The notes under the pieces are model-generated. The model was given only the letters and a program-made list of their open reading frames with translations. It ran no database searches and was not told the DNA's origin. A DNA stretch of 11,239 nt, taken from NCBI GenBank assembly GCA_016184235.1, contig JACPDC010000241.1, forward strand, positions 1 through 11,239, given 5' to 3'. Shown in pieces: positions 1 to 5,826 of the stretch; within the stretch, counting starts at the first letter, position 1, and each line of letters opens with the position of its first letter. This DNA comes from Deltaproteobacteria bacterium. GTDB taxonomy: Bacteria; Desulfobacterota; Binatia; UBA9968. A program made the position numbers and the translations under genes.

Positions 1-1104
1 AAGCCGCCGGAGGGCGTGGGATTGGATCACGGCCGCAAGCTCGCGGCGCAGGAGAACCTGCCGCTGCTCGAGCAGGTGATGGCGGCGCTGGGCAATGAGA
101 CGCAGCGCGGCGGCGAAGAGGTGGTGGGGATTCAGGAAGGGACGGTGCGCATCGACCGCGACTCCTACCCCGTTATCCGGAATCCCAAGGCGGACCAGAA
201 AGTCATTCTGGACGCATCGGGCAAGATCCCCGCGTCGCTCAAGTCCAAGCTGGAGTCCCCGGGCTCGGCTACGCCGGTGGTCTCGGTAAAAAAGGGCGAC
301 ACCCTGCACGATACCGTGAGCAGCCTGCTCGCGCGCCTGGGTTATCAGTCTTTGCCCGCGAACCGGCCGGTCGAGGTCCGCGACGGCGGCGTGGGCGTGC
401 AGGTAAAAGGGGAGTGGATGGTGGCCGGGCCGGAGGAGAGCGGGGGAAAGCAGGACGTCATCATCATCAACCTGACCGATGCCGCCGGCAGAACGCCGGA
501 TTACCTGCGCGACTACCTCTCGTTGAAAGGGATGAGTCTCAAAGAGATCATGCTCCCCGGCCTTCCTCTTCCGATGGCGCCTCCTTCCCCGGCGGGCAGG
601 CCGGAAGCGAGCGGAAATCCGATCGAGACGTGGCCGCGGGACAAGGGCGCGTTGACGGATGCGCTGCTCAAGAGCTACGGGATCGATTTTACCAGCGCGC
701 ACCAGATCTCGGTCGCGCTGCGGGAAGGGATTCGCCTGGAGACCAAGGTGGACAGGCTCTTCGAGTTCGGCGGCGGCAAGGTCGCTCTGGTCTTCCGGGC
801 GGTCGGAGACGAGACCAGGAAAGCGCTCCAGGAACGGGAGAAAATAAGGGTCGTGGAGCTCGATTTCGCCTCGCTCTCGTCGCGCGATCTATTATCGCGG
901 CTGTTGAATCTGCTTGGCGAGAAGACCTCGTATCGAGAGCACCGTTTTTCCGCGGTGGAAGGAACGGCGAAAGATAAGATGGTGGTAAGCGTCGCCGGTT
1001 TCCTGCTCTCCGGCCGCTCTCTCTTGCTGACCGACCGCGAGGTTCCCAAGGGCGTGCAGGGGCTGTTCGTCGAAAAAGGGCTGCGCGTGGTGCGCTTCCA
1101 ATGA
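1..1104 (+). CDS. Hypothetical protein, 5' end outside window
   Basis: The reading frame is open from the first base of the window to a TGA at 1102-1104, so the gene probably begins to the left. An internal GTG at 16 and a TTG at 22 (the latter 8 bases after a GGAGG) are possible starts, but the residues before them also read as normal protein. I do not recognise the family. About 90-120 residues in, a stretch reading VVSVKKGDTLHDTVSSLLAR resembles the start of a LysM-like or other small repeat fold, but this is weak. A Pro/Ser/Gly-rich linker (around residues 180-205) separates an N-terminal from a C-terminal half. No transmembrane segment or signal peptide is visible in the part seen. The stop overlaps the start of the following lipoprotein gene (ATGA), implying co-transcription and translational coupling, so a role connected with the cell envelope is possible but unproven. 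Confidence 0.75.
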   Translation, partial: KPPEGVGLDHGRKLAAQENLPLLEQVMAALGNETQRGGEEVVGIQEGTVRIDRDSYPVIRNPKADQKVILDASGKIPASLKSKLESPGSATPVVSVKKGDTLHDTVSSLLARLGYQSLPANRPVEVRDGGVGVQVKGEWMVAGPEESGGKQDVIIINLTDAAGRTPDYLRDYLSLKGMSLKEIMLPGLPLPMAPPSPAGRPEASGNPIETWPRDKGALTDALLKSYGIDFTSAHQISVALREGIRLETKVDRLFEFGGGKVALVFRAVGDETRKALQEREKIRVVELDFASLSSRDLLSRLLNLLGEKTSYREHRFSAVEGTAKDKMVVSVAGFLLSGRSLLLTDREVPKGVQGLFVEKGLRVVRFQ

Positions 1105-1463
1105 GGACTCGTTCTACCCTGGCGCTGCTGTTGGCGATCGGGCTGGCGCTGCCGGCATGCGCGGCGCGCAGCCAGCGTCCGGGGAATAGCGCGGCGGTAG
1201 CGTCGGCGCAGCCGGCGCAACCGCGCTGCGCGGACCGGGTCGACAGGGCGAAGACCGGCGGGATGGTGGGATCGGTTTTGGGAACCATCGCGGCGAGCCT
1301 CTTCGGCACGCCGGCGCTCGGCATCGCCTACCAGGGCGCGGGCTATGTCATGGGTTTCGCTAGCGGCAGTCCTTGCGCCAAGGCCGCGCTTCACGCCGAA
1401 ACCCCTTCGAAAGTTCAGGTTGAGCCGGTTCCTGTATCTCAAATCACCGAGGAAGATATTTAG
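1101..1463 (+). CDS. Small putative lipoprotein with glycine-rich hydrophobic segment
   Basis: A 120-residue protein starts at an ATG that overlaps the previous stop by four bases. The N-terminus has basic residues, a hydrophobic core (LALLLAIGLAL) and a lipobox-like LPAC at about residues 17-20, so it is probably exported and lipid-modified on that Cys. After a low-complexity Ala/Gln/Pro spacer, residues of roughly 50-90 form a glycine/alanine-rich hydrophobic stretch (GGMVGSVLGTIAASLFG, then GAGYVMGFASG) resembling the glycine-zipper segments of small outer-membrane lipoproteins. Two further cysteines flank this stretch (in PRCADR and SPCAKA). No known family is recognised with confidence. 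The coupling to the upstream gene suggests that the two products act together at the envelope. Confidence 0.7.
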   Translation: MRTRSTLALLLAIGLALPACAARSQRPGNSAAVASAQPAQPRCADRVDRAKTGGMVGSVLGTIAASLFGTPALGIAYQGAGYVMGFASGSPCAKAALHAETPSKVQVEPVPVSQITEEDI

Positions 1464-1475
1464 AGAATCCTTGTG

Positions 1476-1539
1476 AAGGATGAAAGCGGAAACGATGAAA
1501 GCGGAAAATTTCCGTTTTCAGCTTTCATAATTCATCCTT
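1476..1539. repeat. Nested direct and inverted repeats in the spacer before tRNA-Arg
   Basis: The 14-base unit GATGAAAGCGGAAA occurs twice in tandem (1479-1492 and 1494-1507). An inverted, slightly diverged copy follows (about 1509-1528). The outer arms AAGGATGAA (1476-1484) and TTCATCCTT (1531-1539) are exact reverse complements. The block could fold into a long imperfect hairpin with a GGAAAATTTCC core. It may terminate the lipoprotein transcript, although it lacks a clean T-tract, or it may be a dispersed intergenic repeat. Confidence 0.6.
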
Positions 1540-1557
1540 TGTGGCGGTGTGCCGGAC

Positions 1558-1634
1558 GCGCCCGTAGCTCAACTGGACAGAGCATCAGACTTCGGATCTG
1601 AGGGTTGGGGGTTCAAGTCCCTCCGGGCGCGCCA
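1558..1634 (+). tRNA. tRNA-Arg(TCG)
   Basis: A 77-base cloverleaf is visible. The acceptor stem GCGCCCG (1558-1564) pairs with CGGGCGC (1624-1630), followed by discriminator G and an encoded CCA (1632-1634). The anticodon stem TCAGA/TCTGA encloses loop CTTCGGA, giving anticodon TCG, which reads arginine CGA codons and by wobble CGG. The T-loop is TTCAAGT with stem GGGGG/CCCTC. The D-arm contains the expected TAGCTC start. The 3' half of such genes is a common attachment site for integrases, and debris on its 3' side fits that use. Confidence 0.95.
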
Positions 1635-1748
1635 ACATTTCCAATAAGTTACGCGCCTCAAGTCTGATCTTCTTTCCAATTGTTTCCAAATTTGTTTCCA
1701 CTCTCAGGCGGAAGCCGCCTCTTTCGGCCTCTTGCAAATCGAGGGTCA

Positions 1749-1778
1749 GTAAAAAGGTAAAAGTAAAAAGTAAAAAAG
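1749..1778. repeat. GTAAAAA-type short tandem repeat
   Basis: Four consecutive imperfect units (GTAAAAAG, GTAAAA, GTAAAAA, GTAAAAAA) form an A/G-rich patch unlike the GC-rich surroundings. It lies between the tRNA-Arg 3' flank and a REP-like hairpin. Confidence 0.6.
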
Positions 1779-1792
1779 CCGTGCTCGTGTTA

Positions 1793-1814
1793 GCCCTTCG
1801 GCTATGCTCAGGGC
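1793..1814. repeat. REP-like hairpin (GCCCTTCGG...CTCAGGGC)
   Basis: The 22-base element begins GCCCTTCGG and ends GCTCAGGGC, with GCCCT and AGGGC as exact inverted arms. This type of palindrome (CCTGAGC...GAAGGGC read from the other strand) is a recurrent intergenic repeat in many environmental bacterial genomes. Only one copy is seen here. Confidence 0.5.
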
Positions 1815-1860
1815 CTCAAGGAGGTGGATGACCAGGATCAGAAAGTGTAGGATAGAAAAC

Positions 1861-2124
1861 ATGACAATTACTAAGCAGGCGGTGGCAAACAAGATTGCAG
1901 CCTACTTGCGCCACGAAATCTCTCTCACCGAACTGGTGGACTGGGCTGAAAACGCGATGACGGAGGGGGAGTTCGCGGAGCGGGAAGCGGCTGACCTTTC
2001 CGGCGTCGTGTCGCGGCCTAATCTCATCTCCACCTCTCGCGAATTCCCACATCTTTCCCATCTGCTTCGGCCCGCGCAATCTCAGCGCGGCGGGAGCGGG
2101 CCGGACTCGGCAAGCTTCTTGTAG
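1861..2124 (+). pseudogene. Small orphan gene, probably truncated at its 3' end
   Basis: The start ATG at 1861 follows AGGA (1849-1852) at an 8-base spacing. The first 45 or so residues (MTITKQAVANKIAAYLRHEI, then SLTELVDWAENAMTEGEF) look like authentic coding sequence. They resemble, from memory, a family of about 80-residue uncharacterised helical proteins with the pattern ISLxELVDWAExAMxxGEF followed by a Leu/Val-rich second half. From around base 2010 the sequence changes to Ser/Pro/Arg-rich residues with no family character. The frame then runs antisense into the tail of the minus-strand Bug/TctC gene before stopping at 2122-2124. I infer that the second half was lost by deletion or rearrangement and that the present end is fortuitous. 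The gene may still be expressed. Function is unknown. Confidence 0.5.
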
Positions 2125-3126
2125 AACGCGATCACCTCGGCCTCGCGCGGCAGCTCCCGTACGGCCCTCTCTACGTCCTCCCCGGTGATGGGCGTGGGCT
2201 CTCTGCCCATCAGCTTCTTGAATTCCTCGTGGATCCTTGAACGCCTTCGCCACCGCTTCGCGCAGGATCTTCACCAGCTCCTTGGGAGTCCCGGGCGGGA
2301 GATGCAGCGGCCAGCGGGGATACTGAAAGGCGCGGAACAGATCGATGACCTTGCGCTCGGTGTCGGTTTTCGTGAAGCGCTCGAGATCGGGGAGATTGGC
2401 GAAGCGCGGATCGGACTTGCCTTTGGGATTCATGATGGTGGCGTGGAAATGGAGCTTTTCCGCGATATCCTTCCGGAGCAGGGTGTCCACGTTGCTCGTG
2501 GTTCTGGCATCGACTTCGGCGTTCGCCATGGCGATGTCCAGCTCCGGATCTGTAAAGCCCACGACAAATCTCGGCTCTTTAAGCTCGAGCACGCGGGTGA
2601 AAAGCCGCCCGGTAACGTAGACGGAGTGGCCGACCGAGTGCGCCCCGATCCGAATCCCCGAGGCGCGCCGGAGCTTTTCCAGGCTGTCGAGGCCGGCCTC
2701 CTTGCGGCTGAAGAAGATGTAGGGGTTGCCGATCTCCGTCGAGCCGAGCCAGATGAATTTGTCGATATCGTACTTGGCCCCGGGCAGGCCGAGGATCGGT
2801 CCGGGGATCACGCCGCCGCCCGCCGAGCCGATGGTGAGACCGTCGGGCTTGAGCCGGTAAAGGTGGTTGGCGGCCTTTATCCCGGCGGCCCCGGTCATAA
2901 ATTCGAGGACGATATGGGGGTTTCCGGGAATATATTTCTTCAGATAGTTCGCCAGCGGCCTCACCTGAAACTCTCCCGAGCCGCCCGGCCCGCCGCCGCG
3001 GATGATGGCGATGGTCTTGCCTTCGTAGTAGGAGGTCTGGGAGAGGGCGCGATCCGGAAGAAACCAGACGCAGGCGATTCCTAAGGCCAGCATCCAGGCA
3101 GGGACCGATCTGGTCTTGCAACTCAT
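2082..3126 (-). pseudogene. Bug/TctC-type periplasmic solute-binding protein gene with a frameshift near its 3' end
   Basis: The ATG at 3126 has a strong GGAGGTG 5 bases upstream. The product has a signal peptide ending around ALSQ, then a Bug/TctC-like body: YYEGKTIAIIRGGGPGG at the mature N-terminus, IPGNPHIVLEFMTGAAG, and LYRLKPDGLTIG. Such proteins bind carboxylates in the periplasm for tripartite tricarboxylate transporters or as orphan receptors; no TctA/TctB gene is nearby. The frame breaks at about 2232-2236. Uninterrupted it runs on for over 100 nonsense codons to 1816. In the other frame the expected tail appears at once: HEEFKKLMGREPTPITGEDV, then ELPREAEVIAFYKKLAESG, ending PLPPR and TGA at 2082-2084. 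One missing base in the codon after KDP explains this. Restored length is about 348 residues, normal for the family. It is either a recent pseudogene or an assembly error. Confidence 0.85.
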
Positions 3127-3283
3127 ACATTCACCTCCGTTTACCGCCGTCGCTATGGCAGCGAAAGCGGCCCTACACTACCTTTCCCGCCCAGCCGCCT
3201 GCAACCCTGCGGCAGTAGAAATTTTCATTTGAAGTGATATTACGACTTCAGTGCGCCGACCTCGAAGGCGCAAGGAGGGTTGC

Positions 3284-4339
3284 ATGAGCAGAAGTCCGGG
3301 ACCGATCAATCTTTTCGAATTTGAGGCCCTCGCCAGGAAGCGCCTGCCCAAAAAGGAATACGATTACATCGCCGGGGGCGCGACCGATGAGCTCAGCGTG
3401 GAGCGGAACCGCCGCGCCTACGAGTCCTGGGCCTTGCGCCCGAGGGTGCTGAGGAACGTGAACGCGCTGGACCTCTCCACCACGGTGCTGGGGAAGAAGG
3501 TGAGCCTGCCGGTTCTTCTGGCGCCTTGCGGAGGGCATAAGAAGGCGCACCCCAAGGGGGAAATCGCCACTTACCGGGCGGCGGCTGCCGCCGGGACCAT
3601 CCTGGCGGTCAGCGCCAATGCCAGCACCTCCTTTGAAGAGTTGGCCAGGGCGGCTGCGGGCCGTCTCTGGCTCCAGTTCTATCCTTTCCGCGACCGGGAG
3701 ATGACGAAAAGCTGGCTCAGGCGCGCGCAAGAGACGGGCTATGAGGCGGTCTGCATCACTCTGGACTCCGTCTGGCCGCCCAAGCGGGAGCGCAACATCC
3801 GCAACAACTATAAACAACTCCGCGGCGTCAACTACCCCAAGGCGGCTCCGGGGGAGAGTCCGGTCCGGGGCGGAGGAGACCCTGCGGCCACCTGGAAGGA
3901 TTTGGAGTGGATCAAAGCGCAGACCGACCTTCCGGTGGTCGCCAAAGGAATCATGACGCGCGAGGACGCCGAGCTCTGCGCCGAGGTAGGAGCCGACGCC
4001 ATTATCGTCTCCAACCACGGCGGCCGCCATCTCGACAACACCCTGGCGACGATCGAGGTGCTCTCCGAGGCCGTGGCCGCTGCCAAGGGTCGGGTGGAGA
4101 TTCTGCTCGATGGAGGTGTCAGGCGTGGGGCCGACGTCGTGAAGGCCCTGGCATTGGGGGCCAGGGCCGTCTTCATAGGCCGCCCGCTCTTTTGGGGTCT
4201 TGCCGTGGACGGTGAGCGAGGCGTCGCCCGGGTGTTGGAGATTCTCCGTGAGGAGATCGAGATCACCATGGCCAAGTGCGGCAGGTCTACCGTCGCGAGC
4301 ATCGATTCCACCGTGGTGGTCAAGGCACCGCCGTTGTGA
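3284..4339 (+). CDS. FMN-dependent alpha-hydroxy-acid dehydrogenase/oxidase
   Basis: A 351-residue TIM-barrel flavoenzyme oxidises an L-2-hydroxy acid (lactate, glycolate or mandelate type) to the 2-oxo acid. The ATG at 3284 is chosen because AGGAGG lies 5 bases upstream; an upstream in-frame GTG at 3251 has no such site. Family motifs appear in order: EYDYIAGGATDE (25-36), LAPCGGHKKAHPKGE (79-93, where the usual APT becomes APC), LQFYPF with Gln131 and Tyr133, Lys221 in VVAKGI, the active-site SNHGGRHLD with His245 and Arg248, and the FMN phosphate-binding DGGVRRGADVVKAL and IGRPLFWGL. The length matches soluble lactate/glycolate oxidases, and no membrane anchor or cytochrome domain is present. 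Substrate cannot be fixed from sequence. The canonical SNHGGRQLD has His for Gln here. The gene is divergent from the Bug/TctC gene, a pairing that could link uptake and oxidation of a small carboxylate. Confidence 0.93.
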   Translation: MSRSPGPINLFEFEALARKRLPKKEYDYIAGGATDELSVERNRRAYESWALRPRVLRNVNALDLSTTVLGKKVSLPVLLAPCGGHKKAHPKGEIATYRAAAAAGTILAVSANASTSFEELARAAAGRLWLQFYPFRDREMTKSWLRRAQETGYEAVCITLDSVWPPKRERNIRNNYKQLRGVNYPKAAPGESPVRGGGDPAATWKDLEWIKAQTDLPVVAKGIMTREDAELCAEVGADAIIVSNHGGRHLDNTLATIEVLSEAVAAAKGRVEILLDGGVRRGADVVKALALGARAVFIGRPLFWGLAVDGERGVARVLEILREEIEITMAKCGRSTVASIDSTVVVKAPPL

Positions 4340-4358
4340 GAGAGCCGGGGCAGAGAGG

Positions 4359-4598
4359 ATGAAGAGGGTATCTTATAAGGGCCATTCGATCGAGCTGGTC
4401 TCGCACCGGCTGGGATCGGGGGGATGGGTTGCCCGCGCGACCGTGATCATCCACGAAGCGAATACCGTTAAAAAGGTCCCAGTCTTCGGCCGGCGCAGGG
4501 CGAGCTTCGATTCCCGGCGAGAGGCCGACGCCTATGCCCTGGAGCTGGCGAGGCTGTGGGTGGAGGGGAGAATCTGGGGCGCAAACGGCCACGGATAG
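4359..4598 (+). CDS. Small orphan protein, 79 residues
   Basis: The gene begins 19 bases after the dehydrogenase stop, in the same direction, so it is probably co-transcribed. Its ribosome-binding site is weak (GAGAGG directly before the ATG). The product starts MKRVSYKGHSIELVSHRL and continues with GGWVARATVIIHE, FGRRRASFDSRREADAYALE and ends LARLWVEGRIWGANGHG. The pattern suggests a compact alpha/beta domain: a beta-rich first half (Gly-Trp, Ala-Thr-Val-Ile-Ile), then a helix beginning at the Arg-Glu-Ala-Asp-Ala segment. There is no signal peptide, membrane segment or catalytic motif. I recognise it only as one of the small uncharacterised proteins common in environmental genomes. Bases 4376-4411 of this gene recur almost unchanged at the end of the NYN gene (5782-5817). 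Confidence 0.7.
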   Translation: MKRVSYKGHSIELVSHRLGSGGWVARATVIIHEANTVKKVPVFGRRRASFDSRREADAYALELARLWVEGRIWGANGHG

Positions 4599-4665
4599 CA
4601 ACAGGCTCGCTCCGACGCACCGCTGTGTGGCGAAAGCCTCGATGGGTAACCGGGAAGAAAGGATG

Positions 4666-4845
4666 TCAGTCAAGCTTCGGCTGCGGGCCGGGGCGGATTC
4701 CTGCGATATCCGGATCTTCACCATCCGTCCGCGGCTCGGCCGTCGCCTTTTCTTCCCTGCGCTGGAGGCGGCGGAGCGCCTTTTCCTTCTGCTTGGTCTG
4801 GCGCGCCATCTCTTTTTGGCGTTTTTTAAACGTCTCGCTTGCCAT
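4666..4845 (-). CDS. Tiny highly charged protein, 59 residues
   Basis: Reading from the ATG at 4845, the product begins MASETFKKRQKEMARQTKQK and continues EKALRRLQRREEK, one long basic helix probably forming a coiled coil or binding nucleic acid. It ends in the acidic/proline tail DPDIAGIRPGPQPKLD. This layout (SETFKKRQKEMAR helix plus DIAGIxPGPQP tail) matches, from memory, a family of roughly 60-residue uncharacterised proteins found in Desulfobacterota and related bacteria; no function is known. No strong Shine-Dalgarno is visible before the ATG. An in-frame upstream extension to 5037 has no better start and is unlikely to be translated. The gene converges on the 79-residue gene across a 67-base gap and is divergent from the NYN gene. 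Confidence 0.65.
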   Translation of the reverse strand: MASETFKKRQKEMARQTKQKEKALRRLQRREEKATAEPRTDGEDPDIAGIRPGPQPKLD

Positions 4846-5028
4846 ACTCAATACTCTAGCATATACAGCGGATAACGCGAACCGCCTTTCGCAATTGCCG
4901 CAATAAAATACTTTCCAGCGCCGGCTGTATCCGCCGATCTGCTGCCCCTGGCGAATACCCTCCCGGCGTTGTATTCTAGCAAACAAAGCGGCGTGCGACC
5001 GCATAACCGCGCTACAGGAGAGACAGAT

Positions 5029-5784
5029 ATGCAGCAAGAGAATAGCCAGAAAAAGCTGGCTGTGCTGATCGACGCGGACAATACTCCGCCCGCGATCATT
5101 GACGCATTGCTGGCGGAAATTGCCAAGTACGGCGTCGCGAGCGTCAGGCGCATTTACGGTGATTGGACCACCCCTAATTTGCGGGGATGGAAGGATGTCC
5201 TTTTGGAACAGGCTATCCAGCCGATCCAGCAGTTCCGATATACCGTCGGAAAGAACGCGACGGACAGCGCCCTGATCATTGATGCGATGGATTTGCTGTA
5301 TACGGAGAAGCTTGACGGCTTCTGCATCGTGTCGAGCGATAGCGACTTTACGCGCCTGGCGTCGAGAATTCGAGAGGCCGGCCTTATCGTGTACGGCTTT
5401 GGTGAAAAAAAGACTCCCAAGGCCTTTGTCGGCGCCTGCGATAAGTTCGTCTATACGGAAATACTGCGCGAGGATGAGCCGACGGGCCCGCGAGGAAAGA
5501 AGACCACCGACCTGAACCAGGATACAACGCTGGTCAATCTATTGAGAAATGCCGTTGAATACTCCGCGAGCGACGACGGGTGGGCGTATCTGGGCCTGAT
5601 AGGCCAGCACATCGCGAATCAGGCTCCTGAGTTCGATCCTCGCAACTACGGCTACAAGAAGCTCGGCGACCTGGTTAGAGCAACTCAGCTGTTCGATGTG
5701 GATGAACGGCGTTCTGCCGATTCACCGGGGATATCGGTGTATGTGCGCGATAAACGAAAGAAGCAATCGACAACTACAGCTTAA
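5029..5784 (+). CDS. NYN (LabA/DUF88) PIN-like domain protein with C-terminal OST-HTH/LOTUS domain
   Basis: A 251-residue protein whose ATG at 5029 lies 9 bases after AGGAG. Residues about 8-145 form a NYN domain, a PIN-like metal-dependent nuclease fold. The acidic residues expected for the active site are visible: Asp15 and Asp17 in LIDADN, Asp79 in ATDSALIIDAMD, and Asp104/Asp106 in SSDSDF. After a linker (PTGPRGKKTTD), residues about 165-240 look like an OST-HTH/LOTUS winged-helix RNA-binding domain, with LVNLLRNAV, GWAYLGLIGQHIANQAPEFD and NYGYKKLGDLVRATQLFDV. This NYN-plus-LOTUS layout is known in bacteria and is reminiscent of eukaryotic MARF1. The predicted activity is RNA cleavage or RNA binding; its cellular target is unknown. 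It is transcribed alone and divergently from the tiny charged gene. Its TAA stop lies inside a 36-base repeated segment that forms the hairpin after it. Confidence 0.9.
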   Translation: MQQENSQKKLAVLIDADNTPPAIIDALLAEIAKYGVASVRRIYGDWTTPNLRGWKDVLLEQAIQPIQQFRYTVGKNATDSALIIDAMDLLYTEKLDGFCIVSSDSDFTRLASRIREAGLIVYGFGEKKTPKAFVGACDKFVYTEILREDEPTGPRGKKTTDLNQDTTLVNLLRNAVEYSASDDGWAYLGLIGQHIANQAPEFDPRNYGYKKLGDLVRATQLFDVDERRSADSPGISVYVRDKRKKQSTTTA

Positions 5785-5817
5785 GGGCCGTTCCATCGAG
5801 CCGGTCTCTCACCGGCT
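5782..5817 (+). repeat. Second copy of a 36-base segment of the 79-residue gene
   Basis: Bases 5782-5817 match 4376-4411 at 32 of 36 positions. Translated in the matching frame, the copy reads KGRSIEPVSHRL against KGHSIELVSHRL in the intact gene. It is therefore either a gene fragment left by duplication and deletion or a mobile hairpin unit. The stop codon of the NYN gene lies at its first bases. Confidence 0.7.
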
Positions 5818-5826
5818 CTCTTATTT
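5798..5826. terminator. Terminator-like hairpin between convergent genes
   Basis: The arms GAGCCGGT (5798-5805) and ACCGGCTC (5811-5818) are exact reverse complements around loop CTCTC, followed by TCTTATTT. It lies 14 bases past the NYN stop and just before the convergent lectin-like gene's end, so it probably terminates transcription from the left. The T-tract is interrupted. Confidence 0.6.

Larger units (their letters stand above)
1585..1815 (-). pseudogene. Possible relict integrase C-terminus reading into the tRNA-Arg gene
   Basis: On the minus strand an open frame with no start codon runs from just after a TGA at 1816-1818 to a TGA at 1585-1587 inside the tRNA. Its last part reads LETIGKKIRLEARNLLEM and then ARPEGLEPPTLRSEV. 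The terminal RPEGLEPPT-type tail is the antisense translation of a tRNA 3' half. It is familiar from integrase and other proteins whose genes end in a tRNA used as attachment site. The preceding Glu/Lys/Leu-rich stretch resembles the final helix of a tyrosine recombinase, but no catalytic Arg-His-Arg-Tyr motif is present. Upstream the frame dissolves into the GTAAAAA repeat. This is at most a fragment left after loss of an integrated element, and it could be chance. Confidence 0.35.

Noticed and set aside
675..1442. Minus-strand frames opposite the first two genes
   Set aside because: They are Arg/Ser/Pro-rich and typical of GC-rich antisense shadows. The plus-strand pair has a coupled ATGA overlap and a lipoprotein signal.
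1816..2235. Long C-terminal extension of the Bug/TctC gene on the minus strand to the stop at 1816
   Set aside because: It is Arg/His/Ala-rich, unlike the family. The proper tail is visible in another frame, so the extension comes from the frameshift.
2185..3084. Long plus-strand frame across the Bug/TctC gene
   Set aside because: It is the antisense shadow of a clearly recognisable solute-binding protein and shows no family motif of its own.
4200..4358. A longer version of the 79-residue gene starting inside the dehydrogenase gene
   Set aside because: The extra N-terminal residues are the dehydrogenase sequence read in another frame; the ATG at 4359 gives the cleaner product.
4846..5037. 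Upstream extension of the 59-residue charged protein, with a CxxC pair (YCGNCERRF) resembling half a zinc ribbon
   Set aside because: It lacks a plausible start and has only one CxxC pair. The internal ATG gives a product matching the expected small-protein pattern. It could be a relic but I cannot support it.
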